From positions 264 to 18,543 of the forward strand of contig JALRLN010000013.1 of the NCBI GenBank assembly GCA_023254445.1: a stretch of DNA of 18,280 nt. The letters run 5' to 3'. The notes beneath the pieces are model-generated. The model was not told where the DNA came from. It saw only the letters and a list, made by a program, of their open reading frames with translations, and searched no databases. Every line of letters starts with the position of its first letter. Position 1 is the first letter of the stretch. The position numbers and the translations under genes were made by a program. This document shows positions 5,981 through 12,546 of this stretch, one piece after another. The stretch comes from Candidatus Poseidoniaceae archaeon. GTDB taxonomy: Archaea > Thermoplasmatota > Poseidoniia > Poseidoniales > Poseidoniaceae.

Positions 5981-8094
5981 CCGAGGCATGGACCGCGAAG
6001 CAGCGTGCGCGGTGGCCGCTGCTCATCGCTCAACTTGAGGGGTCATGGACGCCTCCATCATGGGAGGCCATTCCACAGGAGGCCATTGCTTCCCTGGATG
6101 CGTCGCTTTCGGCGGCGGTGGAGAACGCGCTGCCATCATCTGAGGAAAGGGACGCGCGGGAACGTATTGCGACCAAGATAGCCCCCGTGCTTGAACGAGC
6201 GGTCCGTGGGTCCAAGGTGCTCCCCTTTGGCTCGGCGGAGACCGGCCTTGTGCTGCGAGGTGGCGACGTCGACCTTTGCGTGGTGGTTTCGTCCGACAAA
6301 GGACAGAAGCGCTTGGTGCGGGACATCGCACGCGCTCTACGGGAAGAAAACTACACCTCGATTCAACCGATCACACGTGCAAAAGTCCCCATCGTCAAGT
6401 GCCGGGACGCGGTGACCCATCTTCCGATCGACGTCAGCGTCAACAACACCCTCGCCCTACGAAACACCGAACTGATTCGTTCCTACGTTCAACTCGATGA
6501 ACGCGTCAGGGCTCTTGTTGTGCTTGTCAAGCATTGGGCCCTGCACCGCGGTCTTGCGGACGCTTTTGGAGGGACACTCTCCTCGTATGCGTGGACCGTG
6601 CTCGCGCTGCGGCACCTGCAATCCTCAACGCCACCTTTGGTGCCGAACCTGCAGGAAGGGGACCCAAGGCGCGTCGAAACCATGGACGGTCGAACGTTCG
6701 ACACCACGATTGCGGACGGTGAGGCGCTCTCATGCCCGCTCTCGCTTGGTGAACTCTTTGCAGGATTCTTTCACCGATGGTTCGTTGAACACGCATGGTC
6801 GTCGCAGGTGGTAAGTTTGAGGCAGTCCGCTGAACTCAACCGAAAGAAGCACGGATGGCCGTTGCCGAAACCAAGCCCGCTTGACGTGCTGCAGGGTCGT
6901 GCTGAACGGTGCGGTGAACACCTGCTTCCAATTGAGGACCCGTTTGACCTGAACCATGACCTCTCAAGGGTCGTTCGACCTGAAGGCTGGGCCGACATCA
7001 TGGAGGAAGGCCTCCGCATGTGGAAGGGGCTCGTGGAGGGGGCCAGCCTCGAGTCACTGCTTGCCACGTCGGACCACGCAACGCTTCCCGAGGCCCCGAG
7101 GGGCCTGTTCGATGACCTCCGTGACCGCCCTCGGGGTGAGGTGGAGACGATGCTCCAGGACGCCCGCGATGCTCATGATGACGTCGCTTTGCTGCTCGAG
7201 GCTTTGAGCGAGGAACGCCGAAGGACCATCAGCATGGCCAAGGCCATGCGGGGCACGTTGCAACCGTCCTCAGGCATGCCCGAGGACGTGGTTTTCCTGC
7301 TGGAGACGCTCCGAGAGCGGGCGGTGGCAATGAAGCAGTTCCAGCAACATCGCGATGGGATCGACGAAGTCGCGATGCTCCCCATGAACCGTATCGGACA
7401 GGAACTTCAGCGCCTCCACAGGAGCCTCACCTCCGAGGTGGACGTCGACCACGTGCCTTCGTTACGGAATGAACAGCGAGATTTTGCTCGCTTCCTCGCG
7501 GTTCAGGCCATGCACCAATCGAAACCAAACGCCGATGCCAGCCACGCTGCGTATGTGGATCTTCTTCGCGCACAGCGGGACGACGTCAAGCAATTCGCTG
7601 CCCTCCACCTCACCGTAGAACCGAAGCACGAAGCAAGGCTTGCAGAGGTGGACCTGAAGGCGGTACGGATTCGGACCGGGGACGTTGACGAGTACGACCG
7701 CCGGGCGAACCTGCTTTCGAACCTGGTACGGGACCAACGCAGGGAACGCAAGCGGCTTTCCCGCGAGATTGGGCGGCTCACCGCTTACCTTGGAGGCGGA
7801 CGTCGCTCAAACCGAAACCAGCGGCGGCAAAGCGAGGGGCACCAGCACCGTCAACCTCGACCGAAGGTGGACGTGGAGGAGGTCCGGCAGCGCGCCATGG
7901 ACGGAGGCACGCTCTCCCTCGAAGATCTGGGAGCCTTGCTCGACGAGGGCGGCGTCGTGGGCACGGGCAACAACGCTCCTTCTCGCTCGCGTCAGCGGCA
8001 CACGTCACCCAAGAAGCGTCAATCTCAGCGCCGACCAAAACCTTCGGGAAGGCGCCACGACGGCCAAGGACGACGACACGACGGCTCGAGGTGA
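5977..8094 (+). CDS. Cid1/TRF4-type terminal nucleotidyltransferase (probable RNA uridylyl- or adenylyltransferase) with long C-terminal extension
   Basis: 705 residues. Residues ~80-355 match eukaryotic non-canonical poly(A)/poly(U) polymerases (the TRF4, Cid1, GLD-2 and TUT group), which add untemplated nucleotides to RNA 3' ends. Visible motifs are LPFGSAETGLVLRGGDVDL (GS at 85-86, D97, D99), the third catalytic aspartate D152 in PIDVSVNN, LALRNTELIRSY, VKHWALHRG (185-192) and GTLSSYAWTVLALRHLQ (199-215). A PAP-associated domain follows (SLGELFAGFF, then SSQVVSLR, 256-282), then IEDPFDLNHDLSRVV (319-333). H327 sits where Cid1 and TUT4/7 have the histidine linked to UTP preference. Residues ~360-625 are helical and charged, ending in coiled coil. 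The basic tail (about 600-705) contains MDGGTLSLEDLGALL, echoing the C-terminus of the protein at 9000-9875. The start overlaps the previous stop by 4 bases. It is not an archaeal CCA-adding enzyme. Activity is well supported by motifs; substrate and nucleotide choice are inference. Confidence 0.88.
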   Translation: MTEAWTAKQRARWPLLIAQLEGSWTPPSWEAIPQEAIASLDASLSAAVENALPSSEERDARERIATKIAPVLERAVRGSKVLPFGSAETGLVLRGGDVDLCVVVSSDKGQKRLVRDIARALREENYTSIQPITRAKVPIVKCRDAVTHLPIDVSVNNTLALRNTELIRSYVQLDERVRALVVLVKHWALHRGLADAFGGTLSSYAWTVLALRHLQSSTPPLVPNLQEGDPRRVETMDGRTFDTTIADGEALSCPLSLGELFAGFFHRWFVEHAWSSQVVSLRQSAELNRKKHGWPLPKPSPLDVLQGRAERCGEHLLPIEDPFDLNHDLSRVVRPEGWADIMEEGLRMWKGLVEGASLESLLATSDHATLPEAPRGLFDDLRDRPRGEVETMLQDARDAHDDVALLLEALSEERRRTISMAKAMRGTLQPSSGMPEDVVFLLETLRERAVAMKQFQQHRDGIDEVAMLPMNRIGQELQRLHRSLTSEVDVDHVPSLRNEQRDFARFLAVQAMHQSKPNADASHAAYVDLLRAQRDDVKQFAALHLTVEPKHEARLAEVDLKAVRIRTGDVDEYDRRANLLSNLVRDQRRERKRLSREIGRLTAYLGGGRRSNRNQRRQSEGHQHRQPRPKVDVEEVRQRAMDGGTLSLEDLGALLDEGGVVGTGNNAPSRSRQRHTSPKKRQSQRRPKPSGRRHDGQGRRHDGSR
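8088..8094 (+). promoter_or_regulatory. Ribosome binding site for the GNAT gene
   Basis: GAGGTGA matches the Shine-Dalgarno consensus GGAGGTGA over seven bases and ends four bases before a GTG. It supports the non-ATG start at 8099 and lies inside the last codons of the upstream nucleotidyltransferase gene. Confidence 0.65.
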
Positions 8095-8098
8095 GCGC

Positions 8099-8605
8099 GT
8101 GCTGACCTGGTGCACTGGAACCGCACCAGACACATGGCCAACCACGTGGGCCTTGGCCGCGTGCAGGTTGTTTGAGGCCCAGACGGGGGAACACTACACC
8201 CCAACGAGCCTCAGCATGTTGCCTGTGCCGACGTGGGCGGGCAACCTGATGCTCGTGGAACACGAACCGGACGAGGACCTCGCCGACCTTCCAAGCGAAC
8301 GTTTGCGTGGGCTGCTGTGGAGCACGCCATTCCAAGAGACAGACCTTCGGATTGTGGCCTTCGCGCTCGACGGACCCGTCCAGCGGCAGGGGCTTGGAAG
8401 CAAAGGGTGGCGCCTCGCGATGGAAGCGGGACGTTCCCACGGGTTGTCCGCGACCCGCCTCGAAGTCAAATCGGAGAACCACGCCGCAATCCGGTTTTAC
8501 GAACGTCGAGGCCTACGCATCGCACAAGAACTGCATGGGTATTACCGGGACGGCCTCGGGTTGCTCATGACTGGCCCGCTCATCGTTGATGTGGGCGAAG
8601 CCTGA
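8099..8605 (+). CDS. GNAT-family N-acetyltransferase
   Basis: 168-residue protein of the GNAT (RimI-like) superfamily, which transfers acetyl from acetyl-CoA to an amine. The acetyl-CoA loop is VQRQGLGSKGW (residues 94-104, the Q/R-x-x-G-x-G pattern). It is followed by LEVKSENHAAIRFYERRGL (121-139), with the family's conserved Asn (N127) and a Tyr (Y134) in the general-acid position. The first ~75 residues are less typical and may set substrate choice. GTG at 8099 was chosen because a strong ribosome binding site lies four bases upstream and no in-frame ATG occurs before residue 40. The gene starts 4 bases after the nucleotidyltransferase stop, and its own stop overlaps the next ATG by one base. 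The acceptor could be a protein N-terminus, a lysine or a small molecule; nothing in the sequence decides this. Confidence 0.88.
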   Translation: MLTWCTGTAPDTWPTTWALAACRLFEAQTGEHYTPTSLSMLPVPTWAGNLMLVEHEPDEDLADLPSERLRGLLWSTPFQETDLRIVAFALDGPVQRQGLGSKGWRLAMEAGRSHGLSATRLEVKSENHAAIRFYERRGLRIAQELHGYYRDGLGLLMTGPLIVDVGEA

Positions 8606-8940
8606 TGGTCGTCCACCACCTCCATGGCTCCATGCATCAACGCCTCGTTGACGGCCTGCTCAGCGAACGTTCGGACCTGCTTGGTGTTGCCCTCATCGAC
8701 GGTCAGGGCCTTTGTTTGGCCTCGGGCGGGGTGAAAGCCGAGGAAGCACGCCGCGCCGGAGCTGCGGCCGACACACAGGTGCTGAGTGAACCGCTGACGC
8801 TCATTGAGGGGGAGGAAGGGATGGTGCTGCTGCACCGCTGGACCGCCGAGATCATGGCTGTCCTCGTCACCGATTCTACGCCTCACCTCGGCGCTGTCCT
8901 CGCTGCCAGCCGCCATCGGCTCAGCCTCTTGACTCGCTGA
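8605..8940 (+). CDS. Roadblock/LC7-like small protein
   Basis: 111-residue protein with the alternating helix/strand pattern of Roadblock/LC7 domains. An N-terminal helix (HQRLVDGLLSERSD) is followed by the strand pair GVALIDGQGLCLASGG. A middle segment with SEPLTLIEGEEGMVLLHRW, a strand EIMAVLVTD and a C-terminal helix LGAVLAASRHRLSLL complete the fold. Family members are small dimeric regulators of Ras-like GTPases (MglB in bacteria) or parts of motility and trafficking scaffolds, and archaea carry many of them. No GTPase gene lies in this window. The ATG overlaps the GNAT stop (TGATG), so it is translationally coupled and belongs to the same transcription unit. The assignment rests on pattern rather than strong motifs, since this family has few invariant residues. 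Confidence 0.65.
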   Translation: MVVHHLHGSMHQRLVDGLLSERSDLLGVALIDGQGLCLASGGVKAEEARRAGAAADTQVLSEPLTLIEGEEGMVLLHRWTAEIMAVLVTDSTPHLGAVLAASRHRLSLLTR

Positions 8941-8943
8941 AGG

Positions 8944-8950
8944 GTTAAAT
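8944..8950 (+). promoter_or_regulatory. Possible TATA-like element upstream of the second coiled-coil gene
   Basis: GTTAAAT is the most AT-rich patch in the 59-base gap between the Roadblock-like gene and the next ATG at 9000. Its position would place a transcript start near 8970-8976. It could give the coiled-coil and PurP genes their own promoter. Support is weak: the match is short and no BRE-like purine run precedes it. Confidence 0.3.
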
Positions 8951-8971
8951 GGGGCCGTCAGGTGGCTCGCA

Positions 8972-8989
8972 CGTCGCTTCACGGCGACG
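8972..8989 (+). other. Perfect 6-bp hairpin just before a ribosome binding site
   Basis: CGTCGC (8972-8977) and GCGACG (8984-8989) are perfect inverted repeats around the loop TTCACG. The right arm ends in the first G of the ribosome binding site GGTGAGG. In RNA it could limit access to the start at 9000 or mark the end of an upstream transcript. No T-rich run follows it. Confidence 0.4.
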
Positions 8990-8995
8990 GTGAGG
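8989..8995 (+). promoter_or_regulatory. Ribosome binding site for the coiled-coil gene
   Basis: GGTGAGG lies four bases before the ATG at 9000 and contains GGTGA of the archaeal Shine-Dalgarno sequence, supporting that start. Confidence 0.55.
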
Positions 8996-8999
8996 AACG

Positions 9000-9875
9000 A
9001 TGACCGACATGAAGGCCCTGCTCGAAGAGCGACGCAACATGGTGGACGCCAAAGCCACGGCCTTCCGTGAGTCTCGAGACGCTCACAACGAAAAGGCACG
9101 TGAGGCGCGAACGACGCGCGATGAACTCACGGGCGAGGTGCGCGAGCTCATTGACGAAGTCAAGAAGCAGCAGGTCGTTCGCGACCAACTCAACGAGATT
9201 GTTCGGGCCAAGAAGGAGGTCCGCCGAGAAGCCACAGACCGGGTGCGCGCAGCACGCGCAGCCCTCGATGAGGCACGCGGTCCCGTCGAGCCAACCTTCG
9301 ACCAGCGTGGCCGCCGGGAGCGACCTGTGACCTTGCACAGCCTAAGGCGCGACCTCGACCGTCTCGAACGTGAGTTTGAGCAAGGGCGACACACCGGTAA
9401 GAACGAAAAGAAGGTCATGGAGCGAATGAAGAGCATCCAGAAGCAGATCAAGGACATGAAGGCCGCGGAAGCCAGTGGCGATGGCCCCGGCGGCAGCGCC
9501 GAACTGAAGGCGGCACAAGAGGCGCAGGAAGCCGCTCACCAAGAGGTGGAAGCCGCAGCCCAAGCCGCACAGGACGCCCATGACTTGATGCTCAAGTGGA
9601 ACGCTCAGGTCGACGACACGAGGGCGAAGCAGGAGCGCGCGCACCGTGAACTCCGAAGCATCAAGCGCGAAGCAGACACCGCTCATCAGCAGTTTGCGGT
9701 GTCCATCCGCTGCCTCCATTCCATCCAAGACATGCTCCGCGCCATGCGCAACGCGATCGAAGGGGAAGGCCACCGACCGACGCCACGCATGGAGGTCTCG
9801 GACCTCATGGGCAAACTCATGTCGGGCGAGACCCTTTCCACCGAGGAGTTGATGCAACTCCAGCGGTATGACTGA
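9000..9875 (+). CDS. COG1340-like archaeal coiled-coil protein (complete)
   Basis: 291-residue protein dominated by coiled coil at about residues 5-95, 115-165 and 175-250, with no signal peptide or membrane segment. The block LDRLEREFEQ, then KNEKKVMERMKSIQKQIKDM (about 119-155), matches the characteristic mid-region of COG1340 proteins and the paralogue at 1-545. Next come a Gly-rich break (GDGPGGS) and an Ala/Glu-rich coil. The C-terminus, MSGETLSTEELMQLQ (from residue 274), closely resembles MDGGTLSLEDLGALL near the C-terminus of the nucleotidyltransferase at 5977-8094. COG1340 proteins have no established biochemical role that I know of. Location downstream of that enzyme plus the shared motif suggests a common docking partner or contact, which is inference. 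Start chosen from the ribosome binding site at 8989. Confidence 0.85.
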   Translation: MTDMKALLEERRNMVDAKATAFRESRDAHNEKAREARTTRDELTGEVRELIDEVKKQQVVRDQLNEIVRAKKEVRREATDRVRAARAALDEARGPVEPTFDQRGRRERPVTLHSLRRDLDRLEREFEQGRHTGKNEKKVMERMKSIQKQIKDMKAAEASGDGPGGSAELKAAQEAQEAAHQEVEAAAQAAQDAHDLMLKWNAQVDDTRAKQERAHRELRSIKREADTAHQQFAVSIRCLHSIQDMLRAMRNAIEGEGHRPTPRMEVSDLMGKLMSGETLSTEELMQLQRYD

Positions 9876-9910
9876 AGACCAGTCTGCACGACCAACGATG
9901 GGGCCTGTCC

Positions 9911-11068
9911 ATGATCACGCGCGACGACATCGCTGGCATCGTCGATGAATACGACCGGATGAAACTCCGGATTGGCATGACGGCCTCGCACTCGGCCCTC
10001 GACATCTGCGACGGCGCCATCGAGGAAGGCTTCCCCACCGTGGCCTACTGCAAGGAAGGTCGCGAGAAGACCTACGCTCAGTACTTCAAGGCCCATCGCA
10101 GCCAAACAGGCCGGGTCAAGCGCGGCATGGTGGACAAGGCGATCGTGATGCCGAACTTCAACGGCGTCCTGGAACCTGACATGCAGCAGGCCATGCGTGA
10201 CAGGAACGTGGTCTACATCCCAAACCGTTCGTTCACCTCGTATTGCGACATCAACGCCATCGAGAACGATTTCCATGTACCGATGTTCGGCTCCCGGAAC
10301 ATGCTGCGCATGGAGGAGCGGACCGAGGACCAGGATTACTACTGGATCCTCGACAAGGCAGGCCTCCCGTATCCAGAGAAAATCGATGATCCTCAAGACA
10401 TTGATTGCCTTGTCATCGTCAAGCTGCACCACGCTCAAAAGAAACTGGAACGTGGTTTCTTCACCTGCGCCTCCTACGAAGAATACCTCGAAAAATCCCA
10501 AACCTTGCTGAAGGAGGGTGTCATTGACCAAGCCAGCCTTGACGGTGCTCGAATCGAACGCTACGTGATTGGACCTGTGTTCAATTTGAACTTCTTCCAC
10601 AGCCCGCTCGCAGACCGCGACGAAGCACTCGAACTGCTCGGGGTGGACTGGCGGTTCGAATCCTCCCTTGACGGGCACGTCCGCCTCCCAGCGCCCCAGC
10701 AAATGACCATGCCCGCGCATCAACAGATTCCAGAAATGACCGTCGTGGGGCACAACACGGCCACCATCCGTGAATCCCTGCTTGAGACGGCCTTCGAACT
10801 TGGTGAGAAATTCATCGAGGCATCAAAGGAACACTACGACCCCGGCGTCATTGGGCCGTTTTGCCTCCAGACCTGCATTGACAAGGACATGAACTACGCT
10901 ATCTATGACGTGGCACCACGCCTTGGTGGAGGAACGAACGTTCACGTCAACGTGGGACACCCGTACGGCAATGCGTTGTGGCGCAAGCCGATGAGCAGCG
11001 GTCGGCGCATCGCCATGGAACTTCGTCGTGCAGCGGAACAAGACCGCCTGCTTGAGGTCCTGACCTGA
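9911..11068 (+). CDS. purP: PurP-family ATP-grasp enzyme (FAICAR synthetase or close paralogue)
   Basis: 385 residues. PurP makes FAICAR from AICAR, formate and ATP, the archaeal alternative to the folate-dependent PurH step of IMP synthesis. Family hallmarks are HSALDICDGAIEEGF (27-41), FGSRNMLRMEER (126-137), FNLNFFHSPL (224-233), ELLGVDWRFESSLDGHVRLP (241-260), VVGHNTATIRESLL and GVIGPFCLQT, then PRLGGGTNVHVN near the C-terminus. Length is close to the family norm (about 360). One departure: where I recall canonical PurP having a glycine-rich loop (GARGGRGYF), this protein has HAQKKLERGFF near 174-184. The ATP site may therefore differ, and it may be a paralogue rather than the main FAICAR synthetase. 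It follows the coiled-coil gene by 35 bases and meets the adenosylhomocysteinase gene tail to tail, three bases apart. No clear ribosome binding site precedes the ATG. Confidence 0.8.
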   Translation: MITRDDIAGIVDEYDRMKLRIGMTASHSALDICDGAIEEGFPTVAYCKEGREKTYAQYFKAHRSQTGRVKRGMVDKAIVMPNFNGVLEPDMQQAMRDRNVVYIPNRSFTSYCDINAIENDFHVPMFGSRNMLRMEERTEDQDYYWILDKAGLPYPEKIDDPQDIDCLVIVKLHHAQKKLERGFFTCASYEEYLEKSQTLLKEGVIDQASLDGARIERYVIGPVFNLNFFHSPLADRDEALELLGVDWRFESSLDGHVRLPAPQQMTMPAHQQIPEMTVVGHNTATIRESLLETAFELGEKFIEASKEHYDPGVIGPFCLQTCIDKDMNYAIYDVAPRLGGGTNVHVNVGHPYGNALWRKPMSSGRRIAMELRRAAEQDRLLEVLT

Positions 11069-11071
11069 ACC

Positions 11072-12494
11072 TCAGTAACGGTAGGCGTCGTTCTTGAAGG
11101 GGCCAGCGGCGTCAACACCGATGTATTCGGCTTGGTCCGAACTGAGCGTGGTCAATTTGGCACCGATGCGCTCCAGGTGAAGCAAGGCCACCTCTTCATC
11201 GAGGTGTTTTGGAAGCAACATGACCGAGGGTCCGTACGTTGACCGGTTGGCCCAGAGGTCCATCTGGGCGAGCACTTGATTCGAGAAACTGTTGGACATC
11301 ACGAAACTGGGGTGGCCCCGTTGCACAACCAAGGTTCACAAGTCGGCCCTCGGCGAGGAGGTAGATGGACGGCCCGTCAGGGAAATCGTAGCGATCGACC
11401 TGGGGCTTGATGTTCACGTGCCCGACGCCCGGCGCGGTTTGAAGTGGCGCAACTTGAATTTCGTTGTCGAAATGGCCAATGTTGCAGACAATGGCTTGGT
11501 CCTTCATCTGACGCATGTGTTCGAGGGTGATGACGTCCTTGTTGCCCGTCGCGGTCACATAGATGTCGGCTTGTCCCAGCGTGTCCTCTACGGTCGCGAC
11601 GGTGTAGCCCTCCATCGCCGCCTGCAGGGCACAGATGGGGTCCACTTCCGTGACCACAACCCGAGCACCTTGGGCCTTCAAGGCCGCTGCGGATCCTTTG
11701 CCCACGTCACCGTACCCACACACGACGGCCAACTTTCCAGAGATCATCACGTCCGTTGCCCGCTTGATGCCGTCGACAAGGGATTCACGGCATCCGTACA
11801 GGTTATCGAATTTTGATTTCGTTACCGAATCGTTCACGTTGATGGCCGCGAAGAGCAGCGTCCCTTCATCCAGCATGCGCTTGAGTCGGTGGACGCCCGT
11901 GGTGGTCTCTTCGGACACACCGACAATCTGAGGGACCATCCGGCGCCAATGCTCAGGGTCCTCAGCGTGCACCCGCTTCAGAAGGGCTTTGATGACGTCC
12001 TCTTCCTCTGAGGAGGAAGGCGTCTCCACCCAGGTTGAACCGTGTTCGAGTTCCCAACCTTTGTGGATCAAAAGGGTCGCATCACCCCCATCGTCGACAA
12101 TCAACTGAGGGCCAAGTCCGCCATCGTGGGTCAGCGCGTGCATGGTGCAGTCCCAATATTCGACAAGCGACATCCCCTTCCACGCAAACACGGGGACGCC
12201 GGCGGCGGCCATGGCAGCAGCGGCGTGGTCCTGCGTGGAGAAAATATTGCAACTCGCCCAACGGACGTCGGCGCCGAGGGCCACGAGGGTCTCAATCAGC
12301 ACCGCGGTCTGAACCGTCATGTGGAGGGAGCCGGTGATGCGCACACCCTCCAAGGGGCGTTGTGGAGCGTAGCGTGCGCGAATGGCCATCAAGCCAGGCA
12401 TTTCGTGCTCCGCGACATCGAGTTCCTTGCGGCCAAAGTCCGCCAAACCGAGGTCGGCCACGAGGTACGGGAGCGTGTCGTGGCTTGCCTTCAT
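11072..12494 (-). CDS. ahcY: S-adenosylhomocysteinase, interrupted by a +1 frameshift near 11314-11319
   Basis: Hydrolyses S-adenosylhomocysteine to adenosine and homocysteine, clearing the inhibitory product of methyltransferases. It starts at ATG 12494 (ADLGLADFGRKELDVAEHEMPGL is the usual family opening). The NAD-binding loop GYGDVGKGSA is at 260-269, VNDSVTKSKFDNLYGCRESL at 220-239 and CNIGHFDNEI at 337-346. After ALAEGRLVNLGCATG-like residues ending near 393 the frame breaks. The family continuation HPSFVMSNSF...QVLAQ and the normal ending FKNDAYRY lie one base out of register, down to a stop at 11072-11074. Removing one base from the GGGGCC run (11314-11319 on the plus strand) restores about 473 residues. 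The ~40-residue insert containing WRRMVPQIVGVSEETTTG is typical of bacterial and eukaryotic long forms rather than short archaeal ones. The break is a sequencing or assembly error or a recent mutation, as everything downstream is intact. Confidence 0.93.
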
Positions 12495-12504
12495 GGCCGT
12501 CCGC

Positions 12505-12519
12505 TGAAGCCGTGCTTCA
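12505..12519 (-). other. Small hairpin in the leader of the adenosylhomocysteinase gene
   Basis: TGAAGC and GCTTCA flank a three-base loop in the 52-base gap between the surface-protein stop and the ahcY start. It may be a weak transcript-end structure or chance. No T-run follows on the minus strand, and the rest of the gap shows no TATA-like element. Confidence 0.3.
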
Positions 12520-12546
12520 AGAGGCTTGCTCGCTCCCCGTTTCCGT

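Noticed and set aside
5977..8094. Archaeal CCA-adding enzyme
   Set aside because: The catalytic GS/DxD core is shared by both families, but the GTLSSY, PAP-associated and DPFDLNH motifs belong to the TRF4/Cid1 group. The C-terminal half does not look like the CCA enzyme's body and tail.
11069..11071. Terminator between PurP and ahcY
   Set aside because: The convergent genes are separated by only three bases, with no stem or T-rich run visible.
12495..12546. SAH-type riboswitch before ahcY
   Set aside because: Only a 15-base hairpin is present in a 52-base gap, too small for known SAH riboswitches, which I know only from bacteria.
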